From assembly GCA_963575745.1 (NCBI GenBank), contig CAUYUJ010000947.1, positions 307,349 through 371,348 of the forward strand: DNA of 64,000 bases, in the 5' to 3' direction. This DNA is from Prorocentrum cordatum (Eukaryota > Sar > Dinophyceae > Prorocentrales > Prorocentraceae). Position 1 is the first letter of the stretch, and every line of letters starts with the position of its first letter. Shown piece by piece: positions 31,404 to 42,859 of the stretch. A program made the position numbers and the translations under genes. The notes below the pieces were generated by a model that saw nothing but the letters and a program-made list of their open reading frames with translations, had not been told where the DNA came from and did no database searches.

Positions 31404-32324
31404 GGAACACTCTGAGAAGGCCGTGGCGCCCGAGACATCCTCCAGAGCCGCCTGATCTCAGAGACTCTCGACTTGCCCTCACCCGAATTTATCCTTGTCC
31501 TGGCAGCTCGTTCAAGAGCGGCTACCTTGCCCTGCTGCTTCTGGACCTGCTCCGCTCGTCGCGCCACTGGCCGCCTACTAGGCTCCCGCGGACACTCGCG
31601 GTGCTCTCCTACCAGCCGCTCCTCATCGGCGGCGCGGGAGGCCAAGGCAAAAGTGGACGGCCGGATTGATGCCTGGATTGCTCTGCTGTGCTCGCGAATC
31701 TTGTTTTCCGGCGATGCTCCAAAGGATCGTTGTCGCCGTGAGCGTCTATTTCCGCATTCTGCTTCAGTCTCAGGGCGGGCCCTGGGCCGATCGGGCGTTG
31801 CGTTGCGCGCTGCGCGAGGCCTCCAGGATCTTCCTCATGGCTGTCCTCTCCCCTCCTCTTCCCTCCTCCTCGGAGACCCTGACCCCTGGCCCGCCCCAGT
31901 CTCCCTTCCCCTCCCCTTCCCTCCCCTCCCGTCGAATGGACAGCTGCAAGCGCTGGCACTCTGGACTCAGGCAGCAAGGCCGCTATCTTAACAGCAGCGC
32001 ATTGCAAGCATCTTCAGAAATCTTGTATCCCTCAAAACTGCTATCTCTTTGAGGGGTGCTTCCGTCGGCTTTCGCAGCCTTGCACCGAGGAAGATACGTC
32101 AATCTCTGTATCCCTCGAAGGCGAGGCCCATTTTGGAGCGCCCTGCGTGGAGAAAGGTCGCCCCGTGGAAGCATCAGATCTCAACGATGCCAGTGAACAA
32201 CTAGCTCGATGCAATTCAAGGCTACCGCGTGAGGACACCCAGAATCCGCCACCGTGCCGTATGCACTGAGTGGAGTGCCCTCGGGCCCCTTCGAGTCCTC
32301 CAAGCGGAGTTCCACTCACTCTCT
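31404..32324. other. Unique interval without recognisable gene
   Basis: GC-rich, with open frames on both strands and no recognised motif. Confidence 0.4.
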
Positions 32325-32550
32325 AGGGTGTGAGTGGTATAGTGCGTTTCCTCTTCCAACCCCTTTCTTCCCCCCCTTCGTGGAGGGGTTTGCCCCTCCC
32401 ATTAACCCTCCCCCTGTACCCCGACGGGAGGTTCTGCGAGGCGTTGGAGCGTCCAAGACGGCCTCGGCGAGAAGGCGCAACTCAATGATTTCCCTTATTA
32501 GCCTCCCTGGGGGGAGGGGGCTAATTGGACCCCCCCGCATTTTGTTTGAT
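32325..32550 (+). repeat. Composite repeat leader, copy 1
   Basis: Shares 'gtttcctcttccaaccc', 'ggaggggtttgcccctccc' and 'gagcgtccaagacggcctcg' with 35255-35480. Both copies are followed by a CCAAGAGGC array, so leader and array form one composite repeat. Confidence 0.75.
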
Positions 32551-32559
32551 CGAAATGCT

Positions 32560-32900
32560 CAGAGATGGCCCAAGACAGCCCTCAAGGCTCCAAAGACTGT
32601 CCCAAGCGGGCCAACAGAGGCGCCCGGGAGTCCCCAAGAGGCTCCCCAAGACTCCCAAGAGACCCCCAAGAGACCCCCAAGAGGCTTCCCCGAGGCACCC
32701 AAGTCGCTCCAAGAGGCCCCACGGACCGCCACGATACTCCCTAGACGCCCCAAGAGAACTCCAGGAAATTCAAGAGACATCCGAAGCGACTCCGAGAGGT
32801 ATCCAAGAGATCCAAGAGACCTCTGGCTTTTCTGCTCGCCCTCCTCCTCCTCCTCTTCCTCCTCCTCGTCCTCCTCCTCCTCCCCCTCCTCCTTTCCTCC
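32560..32900. repeat. CCAAGAGGC array followed by (TCC)n tract
   Basis: 10-12 base units run to about 32830; 32838-32905 is a TCC/CTC tract. No gene. Confidence 0.8.
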
Positions 32901-33004
32901 TCCATTCCTTCCCTTATAAACAATTCTCCCTGTCGCACCCCGAGGCCAGTTTTTAGGGCGAGCCGGGCGTGTCGCCAAAGACTTCCTCACCACTAGCGAC
33001 CCTG

Positions 33005-33440
33005 GAGCTTAAACATTGACCGCATTTTCACAGATGGAGGGCGGGTGGTTTTCAAAATGTGGCTCGCGCCTTAGCGCCGCGCGCATTCGTTTAAACACTT
33101 GCAAGAGTTTCACGGATTGAGGGCGACTGGTGTTCAACATGTGGCTCTCGCATTCGCTTTTTTAAAACTTGCAAGAGTTTCTCTGATTGAGGGCGGGTGG
33201 CTTTCAGAATGTAGCTCTCGCCTGAGCGCCGCGTACAGTCGTTTTAAACTGTGCAAGAGTTTCAAGGATTGAGGGCGGATGGTGTTCGACATGTGGCTCT
33301 AACCTTAGCGCCGCGTACATTCGTCTTAAAGATGTGCAAGACCTTTACGGATTGAGGGCGGTTCCTTTTTCAAGATGTAGCTCTCGCCTTAGCGCCGCGC
33401 GCACTCGTTTATAAAATTTATTGTAAAATGTTCAAGAGTT
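33005..33440. repeat. About 82-bp satellite, 5 copies
   Basis: 'ggattgagggcggatggt' and variants near 33033, 33116, 33186, 33269 and 33349, each followed by 'atgtggctctcgccttagcg' and 'ccgcgcgcattcgttt'. Confidence 0.85.
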
Positions 33441-33920
33441 CCACTGGCTCCCATGATCAACGTACCAGAAATGGTGTTACTTTGCGTGTGCATCAGTTAC
33501 GTTGATTCGCAGTATCAGGCACGATTCAAGCTCGTCAAGACGCAACAAACAGGTTGATCCGTGGCGTTGGAATCCCGAGAGCAATTTTTTGGCATGCTTC
33601 AGAATCTTCAAATGATTGCCTTCCGACGAGGCAATTCCCTGTGGAGATGAACCGTTGTAAGCCTATGAGGAGGAAGCTTGGAGGGAAGGTGCATTCCAAC
33701 ATCGTTGATGACTCTCGGGTTTACGCTGGTCCTCCTCCTCCTCCTCCTCCTCCGATTCCTCATCCGCCTATTCCTCCTCCCTCCCTACTCCTCCCTCCTC
33801 CTCCCCTCCCCCTCCTTCCCCTCCTACTCCGATTACTCCTCGATCCTCCCACTCTTGTGGTATGACAGTTTCCCCAAGTTTTTATTCTACTGCATGGCTC
33901 TCCACATCTCTGATCAGTGC
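33441..33920. other. Unique interval with (CTC)n tract
   Basis: 33730-33840 is a CTC-rich tract; otherwise nothing is recognised. Confidence 0.5.
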
Positions 33921-33921
33921 A

Positions 33922-33985
33922 ACTCGCCTGGGCATCGTTTCTGGATGAGCTTGTGGGGTTACGCGAAGCGTCTAGAGTTTGGCAT
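33922..33985 (+). repeat. 64-bp dispersed repeat, uninterrupted copy
   Basis: 'actcgcctgggcatcgtttc' through 'gcgaagcgtctagagtttg' matches 35737-35889, except that the latter holds an 88-bp insertion. Confidence 0.75.
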
Positions 33986-35254
33986 ATTGTAGCACTGTTT
34001 CAGGGCCACACACCCCTGATCGCTCTTGGGGACCACCGCGTGACTTTTCCAGAAACTTCGGGAACACGGTCGGGCATCCACGCTTCCGACACGCCCAAAG
34101 CTGGTCCAAAGATATCACCGGCCGTTCTGGCGGCCTGCGGGGCCAACCCAAGAAGCGAAACTCAATTCACCGCAAGCCATGTATGCTGCGAATGTTCTCG
34201 CACTGTTGGTCGTAAGAGCGTCTATGACCGCTCAATCTGCCCCTCCAGTACTAGCCCGAGAAACCACCAAGAAGGCCTAAGAGAGACGATCATACCAGCC
34301 CGGGGCTTCGCCAGCGGGCACCCAAAAAGCTTCAAAACGCACGTGAGGTTCATAAGAGGCCTCCAAGATGCCATGGGAGGCCCCCTAGGAAGCCTCTGGT
34401 TCACTGACCCCAGGCGGTGACGGGAGGGACAACAGGTTATCCAGTAGTAGCGGTGGGACGGAGAACAGAGGTGGTGACGGGTGGGAGAAATGAGCCGTTG
34501 CTGCGTGACCTTGCGCTTGATTCGTGGCGCGCTCCCAATCAAAATAGGAGCTTGTTCCATCAATGAAGACGCATCCTCGTTTCTCCAGCACCGTGGCCCC
34601 TCCTCTTACTCCTGCTTCTCCATCCTCCAAATTTCCGCAAAGACTCTGACGCTGGATGCGTTCCGTCGCCACTGATCGATGCTGTACTGCTACGTCTCTT
34701 CGACTTTGCTGCGCACTGGTTGATCGACACAACATGTGCGGGATGTCATTCCATGCCAGGGAGCTGCAACACACGAGACGTCTAATTAGTGACATGGAGC
34801 AGTGTGAAGGAGGGGGGTGGCGAGAGGGGGCGAGGAACGGCGGGGGAAGGGAGGCTTGATGGGAAGACGACAGGAGGAGCGGCGGCCCAACGCTTCCCTG
34901 GCCAGCGCAAGGCGCAAGGCCTCTCCGGCGCCAGCTGCCAGGGCAAAACGCATGGCGGGGCCCGCGCGCCTTCCGCAGCGAGGAGATGTTGGCGTCCAGC
35001 ACGGCCTCGCGCACCGCCCGCCGGGCGTGCGCTCTCGACCGTGCGCGAGAGGGGCAAGATGGGGCAGGTTGTCGGGGGAGGGGAATGCCTCCCCGATGTC
35101 ACGGTTCGCCCAGCGCAAGCCTCTGACACCAGCAACACAAGTCGCGCAGCCGTATCGTGATGATGGCTGTCGCTGCCTGCTGGCAAGATGCAGGCAGACG
35201 ATTGGGCGAACAATTCAATGTAGCAGAGATCTCGCAATCCCACCAGCCCTCTGG
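33986..35254. other. Interval without recognisable gene
   Basis: Several open frames on both strands between 34385 and 35270 are Arg/Ala/Pro-rich without known motifs. I cannot support a gene. Confidence 0.4.
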
Positions 35255-35735
35255 GTGTCGGTGGTTTAACGAGTTTCCTCTTCCACCCCTCCCTCTTCCC
35301 CTTCGGGGAGGGGTTTACCCCTCCCCCTACCCCCTCCCCACTGACCTGGACAGGAGGGGCGGGGAGCGGTCAGAGCGTCCAAAACGGCCTCGGCGAGGAA
35401 GCCAAAAACATTGATTTTACTATGGTTTTGGCCCCATTTTGGCCTTCTCAGGGGGCAACGCTAATTAAGGCTCCCCTCTTCTTTGATCGATTTCCTCCAC
35501 GATGGCCGCAAGAGGCCCCCAGGATGCCCCAAGAGGCCGCAGGATGGCCCCAAGATAGCCCCAAGAGGCTCCCCAAGAGGCCCCCAGGAGGCCCCCAAGA
35601 GACCCCCAAGAGGCCCCAAGATGGCCCCAAGAGGCCCCAAGAGGCCCCCAGGGGGCCCCAAAGAGGATCCCGAACGGCCCACAGAGGCCCCCCCAAGGCA
35701 CCCAAGACGCCGAAAAGCCCCTCAGGACGACCCTC
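35255..35735 (+). repeat. Composite repeat, copy 2: leader plus CCAAGAGGC array
   Basis: Leader at 35255-35480 (see 32325-32550), then 10-12 base CCAAGAGGC units at 35505-35735. The two composite copies are in the same orientation about 2.9 kb apart. Confidence 0.75.
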
Positions 35736-35736
35736 T

Positions 35737-35889
35737 ACTCGCCTGGGCGTCGTTTCTGGACGGGCTGGTGGGGATACTTTTTTGTCTTTTTTACGGCCGC
35801 AGGCAGAAGCGCCAGCGGCAGGCGGTCACGGTCGGGCTGCGGCCGCGACAGACTGGTGGGGATACGCGAAGCGTCTAGAATTTGCATGC
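35737..35889 (+). repeat. 64-bp dispersed repeat interrupted by an 88-bp insertion
   Basis: The direct repeat CTGGTGGGGATAC lies at 35765-35777 and again at 35853-35865. Between them, 35778-35852 is absent from the copy at 33922. The insert has 9-bp inverted repeats CGGCCGCAG (35794-35802) and CTGCGGCCG (35837-35845) and a T-rich left end. Confidence 0.75.
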
Positions 35890-36349
35890 TCCCCCTCATC
35901 CTGCCTTTTCTTTTGCGGCCCGGCCCCGACCATCTGATAGATGTATCCAACGTAACGTGGCCTTTCAGGTTCAAGCCCCCAATCGACTGTACGGTGATCG
36001 TGCTGCAAACTTGACGGCTGTGCCGTGACTGTGCCGACGGTGATCTCGTGCTATTGACCAGAAGAGGCCCAAAGTGATTGCACCATAAATGGCTGGACAA
36101 TCATTCCACCCAAGTGTGACTCTATCATGGGGGATGCGGGCCCGTAAGGAGGCTGCGCTGAAGGTGTCTTTCTGAGCGTTTGCCGTTCATGCTGCATGAA
36201 CCGAGGATGTCCACAGCACAGAGTGACGGAGCCTTCCTTTCAGCAGCCTGCGCTATGCAATGCACTCTTAGGAGGTGCCACCCAAAGTCGCCCGGTGGGC
36301 GGCCGGTGGCGGCCGTGGGCGTCTCGTGGGTGCCCCGTGCGCTGGCTGT
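35890..36349. other. Unique interval without recognisable gene
   Basis: Nothing recognised. Confidence 0.4.
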
Positions 36350-37010
36350 GCCGGAGTGTCGCTCGGCACCGAGGGGAGAGCACGGGAGTGCTGCCAACGC
36401 TGAAGCGAGAGCGCTGCTCCGAACCGGGAGCGTGGCCAGCGCCGCCGAGAAGCCGGCATTCTGAGACAAGGCTGCGACCAAAGCTGGGGAGACCACATCA
36501 TTCCGACACGGGAATGATGCTGAGGGAGGCGGAGGCGTCATTTGAGTCTGGCCAGCGCTGATGCAAGCAACAGCACAATTCGGATTCAGGAATGCAGCTG
36601 GCTCTGCGGTCAAGAGTGTGGCTGACACAGCTGCGAGAGACATATTTGACAGCATGAGTATGGCTGACGGTCAGGAACACATAATTCTGAGCCAAGACAG
36701 TGGTCGGCGCTGAGGTGAGACCTGTATTTCGAGCCAGGACTGCAACCGTTGCTAAGGCGAGATCGCCATTCTGGATCAAACATGTGGCTGGCGCTGGGGG
36801 ATAACACTATGCCGTGATGCACATTGAACCTGTCACACGGCGCGAACACCGTACGGCTCAAGAATGCAGCCTGCGTCGGGTTGGAAGCAACGTTCTGGGC
36901 CAGGGAGGTGACCACCAAGCTGGGAGTGTCGCCAGCGCGAATGCGAAAATACCCTTCTGAGCCAGAGAAATGGCCACTGATAGCGCGAGTGCGCAAGCCC
37001 CACAGACGGA
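36350..37010. repeat. About 42-bp degenerate tandem repeat
   Basis: Phrases like 'attctgagccaggactg', 'ggccagcgctgaggcgaga' recur roughly every 42 bp (for example 36460, 36502, 36540, 36578, 36690, 36730 and 36770). Strongly diverged. Confidence 0.65.
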
Positions 37011-37066
37011 GGTGAACTGAACAGAGGTGGCACCGAACACAATGACGAGGCGTGGAGGCGCAATAC

Positions 37067-37140
37067 CCTGCTGTTCAACTTCGAGGACGTTCTAGCAAAA
37101 CGATGTCGGGAAACAGGCACGGCGCGAGGACAGATTGGCC
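37067..37140 (+). repeat. 75-bp direct duplication, copy 1
   Basis: 'cgaggacgttctagc' and 'ggaaacaggcacggcgcgag' recur at 37488-37565 with a few differences. Confidence 0.7.
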
Positions 37141-37487
37141 CGCGTGGGCGGACTCAGCAATTGCAACGGCAGCATCCATCATTGTATGATCAGGCACAAC
37201 TGTTACATTCATCTTGGCCCACTCGTAGGAAGCGAGGGAACATTTGATTGCATCACAAAAATCAGATATGGCATCCGAGCGCACGAACACCTGAATCTGA
37301 TCGAGCGCACGGGGCATTGTATGGTGTATGTGTTCACGATGAACTATTGCATGCACCATTTCACACATGCTTGGGGCCCCTTTTGCAATGGACCCCACGA
37401 CCCCACGCTGAGCCCCCCTCATCTCGACCGCGGACTCACAGGCAGTCCCCTCCGGGCGGCCCCAGGATGGAGGCGGAAGACCCTGCT

Positions 37488-37565
37488 GTACCACTCCGAG
37501 GACGTTCTAGCGAAGTGATGTTGTGGAACAGGCACGGCGCGGCGCGGGGACCAACGGATCCCCTC
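37488..37565 (+). repeat. 75-bp direct duplication, copy 2
   Basis: See 37067-37140. About 420 bp of unique DNA lies between the copies. Confidence 0.7.
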
Positions 37566-38350
37566 ATGGATGGCTCATATGCAGTCCCCTCCAGGGGCCC
37601 CTGGCGCGTGCGTTGCCCCGGCGCAAGTGCGACACAGTGCCATAAGATACGAGATGAAACAAGACGTTCAAGTGCGGTAGAAGAAACGCGATGAGGTGCG
37701 ATACAGTCTGATACGCAGTGTGAGCTGTTTTCGTCGCAATTTTTTTGTTTGTCGCGCCGGAACCAAGCATCGCTGCCTATGCAGCGATGTTTCTTAGGCC
37801 CAGGGGCAGCGGCCGCGCGGGGCAGGGCCCGCAGCCGCGGCCAGAGCAGCAGCTGGAGGGCGTCCAGGTAGCTGTCCAGGCAGTTGACCTGGCGCGAGGG
37901 CCGTCCAGAACTCTTGGAAAGTGGCCGTCGGCCTCGATAGGCGGCTGGCCGAGGCTCGCCTGGCCCACGCCCCCCTCTCCCAGTCTCCTCCTCCCCATGC
38001 ACCCTCCCCTCTCTCCCTGCAGTCAAGTGGCATAAGAAGGGTTTGCGGTAAGGATGCAAGGGACTTGGAGGGCCATGCTGGCCGAAAGTCAGAGAAAGTC
38101 GCCAAGGATGGGCCGAAGGGGCAAGGACTGAAAGGGTAGGCTTGGAAACTTGCTCGTCCTTACCATGCGACTTGACTGTGCTCTTCTTCTTCGTGATGCC
38201 TGGACAACCAGGACAGGGAGAGAGGCTCGCCGTTGCATTCCCTAGGGACGTCCCGAACAGAGCATCGGCGAGAGAGATCTACCCGTATGTTTTCGGACAA
38301 GATGTCCGACTGCTGTGTTCCCCATGCGGTGTGCTCTAGGAGAAGCGCTC
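37566..38350. other. Interval without recognisable gene
   Basis: GC-rich, with open frames on both strands and nothing recognised. Confidence 0.4.
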
Positions 38351-38352
38351 GG

Positions 38353-38400
<48 letters not shown>

Positions 38401-38525
38401 TGCTGCTGCTGCTGCTGCTCCTGCTGCTGCTGCTGCTCCTGCTGCTGCTTCCCCCGCTGCTGCTGCTGAGATGGCTGCGGCGGCTGCCGCTGTAGCTCCT
38501 GTTGCTGCTGCTCCCTCTCCCTTTC
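38353..38525. repeat. (CTG)n microsatellite
   Basis: GCTGCTGCT with a few CTC and GCG interruptions, about 170 bp. Poly-Ala, poly-Cys and poly-Leu frames here are artefacts. Confidence 0.95.
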
Positions 38526-38677
38526 CTGGTATGTTCACCCTTTGATTATTGCCGTGCTATCCTCCGCCTCCTCGTGCTCCTCCTCCTTCTCCTCCTCGCC
38601 CTCCGCCTCCCTGTCGACCCTCTGGGAAGACATAACAACATTTGAGGTGGCTGTCCCTGTACACCGCGCCAACACCA

Positions 38678-38848
38678 TTTAACCGATCCCTATCCCCACC
38701 AGCGTGGTCTGGGCCTCCAGGGAGATTTACCCCCCTAGATGGAGATATAGGCCATTCCCTTCGGGTTTTGAGGGGCATATCCCCAACTGGGGTGGTGGGA
38801 TGGAGGGGATCGTTTTGTGGATGGGGATGGTGATAGGGATCGGTTAAA
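38678..38848. mobile_element. 171-bp MITE-like element with 17-bp terminal inverted repeats
   Basis: TTTAACCGATCCCTATC at 38678-38694 is matched exactly by its complement at 38832-38848. The interior (G-rich right half) codes for nothing. No clear target-site duplication is visible. Size and perfect inverted ends suit a non-autonomous DNA transposon; no transposase is present in the window. Confidence 0.65.
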
Positions 38849-39205
38849 CGATGCTGAAGTCACGGCGTATAGCTGCCACCGACGCCCACGATTAGGAACT
38901 ATGGCAGAGAAAGACGACGCCACGGGGTAAGACGCCTGCCGCCTCCGCATGCACCCCCTGTAGAACTCGACGATCCGGACCATCAGGAGGAGTCCCACCT
39001 CGTCACGCGCCGATTCCTCTTTGAGGACGAGACTTACGCCATGATGCGAGTGGCTCAAGACACGTTCCAAGATTCCAGAGTATCTAGCGGCCCTCGTTTC
39101 TGCAGCCCGTGCGGAACATGGGGAAAGATGGGAAGCCCTGTAAAACTTGGAACGTATCATCATCATGTCCTCTTGCTCCTCTGATCTCTGCCGAACGCAC
39201 TATAC
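38849..39205. other. Interval with a weak coding-like block
   Basis: At 38965-39085 the plus strand has GC-rich third positions and reads ELDDPDHQEESHLVTRRF followed by LFEDETYAMMRVAQDTFQ. An antisense frame is also open. It may be an exon fragment; no family is recognised. Confidence 0.25.
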
Positions 39206-39216
39206 GCCCGCCCGCT

Positions 39217-39221
39217 TCACC

Positions 39222-39269
<48 letters not shown>

Positions 39270-39294
39270 GCATCATCATCATCATCATCATCAA

Positions 39295-39345
<51 letters not shown>

Positions 39346-39350
39346 TATTG
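39217..39350. repeat. (CAT)n microsatellite
   Basis: About 40 CAT units with two interruptions. Confidence 0.97.
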
Positions 39351-39518
39351 TTATTTCCTACATTTCGTCGCCATCACCATCATCGGTAAAACAACCGGAA
39401 TCCCTATCGTCAACATCGCAATCGTCATTTCGTTCACCATCATCAAACATGTGGTAAGACATCGAGAGATCGATCCGACCCTTGCACTCTGCGATCGGGT
39501 CGGATCGAAACTCAATAG

Positions 39519-39866
39519 ATGCTCACACGGTTCAAGGGCAAGCTGCGAGCACTGCTACAACAATCGCCGCGATCCCTCAGCCAGCCGACCGAAACGACGT
39601 ACGACGGGAGCCTGGAAATGACCAGCGGAGAAGACCCATGTAGCCAAGTGAAGCAGGAAAACACGAAGACGGAGGGACGAGAAGGGCTGTTTCCAGGAGA
39701 CCCAAGGAGGCATTTGTCGGTAGTGATGGCAAGCAAGCGCGCAGTGACGAGACCTGCTAAGCATGTCGTCCACGGCGAGGAGGTTGGCACGATAGGCTTC
39801 TCAGGAGCGCGAAACCGCAGCGTTATGTCGAGCATGTCCCTCTACAAGATGAAAATTGAAAAATGA
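39519..39866 (+). CDS. Small hypothetical protein, 115 aa
   Basis: Complete ATG-to-TGA frame in otherwise non-repetitive DNA. The protein is basic and hydrophilic (for example MLTRFKGKLRALLQQSP near the start and MSLYKMKIEK at the end), with no signal peptide, membrane segment or recognised motif. Base composition is moderately coding-like. No neighbouring gene gives context. It could be chance. Confidence 0.25.
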   Translation: MLTRFKGKLRALLQQSPRSLSQPTETTYDGSLEMTSGEDPCSQVKQENTKTEGREGLFPGDPRRHLSVVMASKRAVTRPAKHVVHGEEVGTIGFSGARNRSVMSSMSLYKMKIEK

Positions 39867-40090
39867 AAGAAAAATCCGCTGGCCCCCTTGTGGGGCCACC
39901 AGGCTGTCGGACGAGGGTTTGCTGTTCCCTGCGCCAATTCACATTTCCAATTTCCAATGTTCCACTTTCTGCTTCCTACGGTTTGTTGTTGTACTGAACG
40001 CGCGAGGAGGGGGAGCCGAAAAACGTCCGGATTACCACGCCCGAGTCGCGTGCTCTGAATTCCGAGGAGAGGCGTGGGACAGTACAAATA
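39867..40090. other. Unique interval, nothing recognised
   Basis: No structured feature seen. Confidence 0.4.
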
Positions 40091-40094
40091 CTTG

Positions 40095-40765
40095 AAATTC
40101 GCGCCCCCGAAGCCATGAACTCTCCTAAATTACTCAATGATCGCGTCCCCGAGGCCATAAACCGTCGCGAATTACAGAAGGCTCGCGTCCCCGAAGGCAT
40201 CAACCTTCGCAAAATATGCAGTTTTCGTGCCCCCGAAGCCATAAACCTTTGGAAAATAAGCAATACTTGCGTCCCCGAGGCCACACGCGCTCGCAAAATA
40301 ACGCAATGCCTGCGTCCCCGAAGCAATACACCTTAGCAAATTACATTATATCCGCGTATCCGAACCCGTAAACACCGTAAATTGTACAATGGTTGCGTGC
40401 CCGATACAAGAAACCATTAGTAATCCTTATCCAAAATACGCTATATTCGTGCATCCGAAATTATAAACCATCGTAAACTACCCTTCGTGTCTCCGAAACC
40501 GTAAACCTGCGTAAATGACGCAATCTTTGTGACACCGAAACCATATACCCTATTCAAATACACCATATTCGCGAGTTCGAAGCAATAAACCCTACGTCTA
40601 AGAAATTACACGCTATTCGCGCATCCGAAACCATAAACCATCGCACATTACGCGGTATTCGCGTGTCCGAAGCCACCAGCCCTTGCAAATTACAATAAAG
40701 TTGCATTAGATTCGCGCCCCCGAAGCCATAAACCTGCGTAGTCTACGCTATCATCTCTGTCGCGG
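40095..40765. repeat. About 46-bp tandem repeat, ~14 copies
   Basis: 'cgcgtccccgaagccataaa' followed by 'ccttcgcaaattacgcaat' recurs about every 45-48 bp, becoming more diverged near 40400-40600. Confidence 0.85.
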
Positions 40766-40769
40766 GGCG

Positions 40770-41690
40770 TCGGGCCTCTCCCAGGCCCGCCACAGGCCTG
40801 TGCACAGCCTGTCCACATGCCTGCGGCATGCCTGCGCATAGCTTGTCAGAGGCCTGTCGCGGGGAGTTGGTCCTCTACCAGGCCCGCCGCAAGCCTGTGC
40901 TCTGGCTGCCCACAGGCCTGCGACAGGCCTGTGCACTGGCCATGCACAGGCCTGTCGCGGGGTGTCGGCCCTCTCCCAGGCCCACCACAGGCCTGTCGAC
41001 AGGCCCATGCACAGGTTATGCACAGGCCTGTCGCGGGGGCGTTGGCCCTCCCCCCAGGCCCACCACAGGCCAGTGCACAGGCTGTCCACGGGCCCGCGGC
41101 AGGCCTGCGCGCAGGCTGTGCACAGGCCTGTCGTGGGGTGTCGGCCCTCGCACAAGCCCACCACAGGCCTGTGCACAGCCCTTGCACAGACCTGTGATGC
41201 ACAGGCCTGTTCCAGCATGTCGGCCCTCGCCCAGAAGCATCACAGGCCTATGCGCAACCTGTTTTCAGACCTGTGACAGGCCTATGCATAGGGTGCGCAC
41301 AGGCCCTAGCACAGGTCCATGCACAGGCTGTGCCTATGTTTCGGAGCACACATGCCCCGAGGCAGCCTATCGATAGGCTGATCGATGGACCTATGGGCAG
41401 GATGTGCATAATTAGGCTTGCCGATAAGCCTATCGATAAGCCGATGGATAAGCTGCGCATAAGCCTGTCGCAGACCTGTGGACAGACTGTGCACCGGCCT
41501 ATGGTAGCCCTGTGCACAAGCGGTGCATAAGCCCTACGACGAAGGCTTCCACAGGCCTGTATACACCCTATGCACAGGCCTACGGTGGGCCTGTGCACAT
41601 CCGATGCATAGGCCTGTGACGGACCTATACATAACCTGTTCGCAGGCCCGCGGGGAACCTATCACAGGCTACGCATAGGCTATCATAAGG
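40770..41690. repeat. CACAGGCCTGTG nested minisatellite
   Basis: Short 10-12 base phrases 'cacaggcctgtg' (with the AGGCCT palindrome) are nested in a longer 75-100 bp order marked by 'tcgcggggtgtcggccctc' (near 40758, 40857, 40956, 41030, 41131 and 41210). From 41370 the phrases drift to 'cctatcgataggc'. Confidence 0.9.
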
Positions 41691-42855
41691 ATTGATGAGG
41701 GTCGACCGCGCGCTGCCATCGTGGACGGGGTGGCGCATCGCTGCGATTAGATTGGCGCTCGGCGCGGGCAATTCGGCGAGTACCCATTGGGCAGCCGACA
41801 ATGGCCCTGCAGATTTGGATCCCTGCTACTTTTTTTCCATCTTGTTACGCGCGTCCACGACATCCGCCCGATCAGTCTCTGTGGCCGCTGGCATCCAAGT
41901 ACTCGCTGCAAAACCCCAGTCTTCCCCCCTCTTTACCCCCTCGCTCCCGCGCGCCATCCTTGTGCGTCCTCTCCGCCCTACCCCTCTCAATTGGGGTGGC
42001 GCGCGTAGACCGGCGCTTCCCGCGTTCGGCCACTGGGCTTCTTTCGACATTCGCGCGTGGTATATTGCGCGATGGGGTCATCCTGACCAGACAAGGCATA
42101 AACCCGTTGATGCCATATCGAGTAGATATGAGTGGAGTAGGAGTTGAGATCAAACACGGTAGGAGTGGACTGGAGGTTGTCCGTGAGTCAGGTTGACTGC
42201 AACTGGGCGCAGGGTAAGGTGAGAGCCCGTTCCGAATAGAGCAAGATTGGAGTCGGGGTAGACATGTCATATCGACAATGACCAGTTCTTGTCTAAGAGA
42301 AAAGAACAGGCTTGCATGCGCCCCTGTAGTGGGGTAGAGTATATAAGGACGAAAATCGCCGTGCGATGGGGCAAACTACGACTAAGGCTCCTTGTGCACG
42401 TTTGCATAAATTTCAAAAACGCAGCAACATTGATCTTTATTCATTGGGTCGGCAAGGTGGTCGCGTGGATCGCGCGGAGCCGTGTATAGGGCGCATTCAA
42501 CCCGGGCAAAGCAATGCGCCTACTTGCACACATGTGCTCGTCTAAATACAAATACTTATGTGCAGAAACCGGCGGGCCCAATGCGTGGCAATACATGCAG
42601 GACAGGGCACCTGCGGCGCGCCCCAATCATCGCCGGCGCCGCCGGGGCAGCCAAAGTGCAAACAGGCATCGTCGCCAGCGCAGCAGTAGCACCTAGCATG
42701 CCCGGAGCGAATGTCCAACATGCCCCGAGAATTGACATAATACTCCAGCTCCGGATGTTGCGCGCTCGCCGACCGCGCAAAAATTCTCCACTGGAGGGTT
42801 GCGCGCACAACGCGCGCGCAACATACTCCAACAATACATCCCGTAGATTTCAATT
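41691..42855. other. Interval without recognisable gene
   Basis: Mixed composition, short frames only, nothing recognised. Confidence 0.4.
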
Positions 42856-42859
42856 CAAA

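Noticed and set aside
35435-35455. CCCATTTTGGCC resembling the spliced leader
   Set aside because: Only about ten matching bases, and it lies inside the composite repeat, so does not mark a processed copy.
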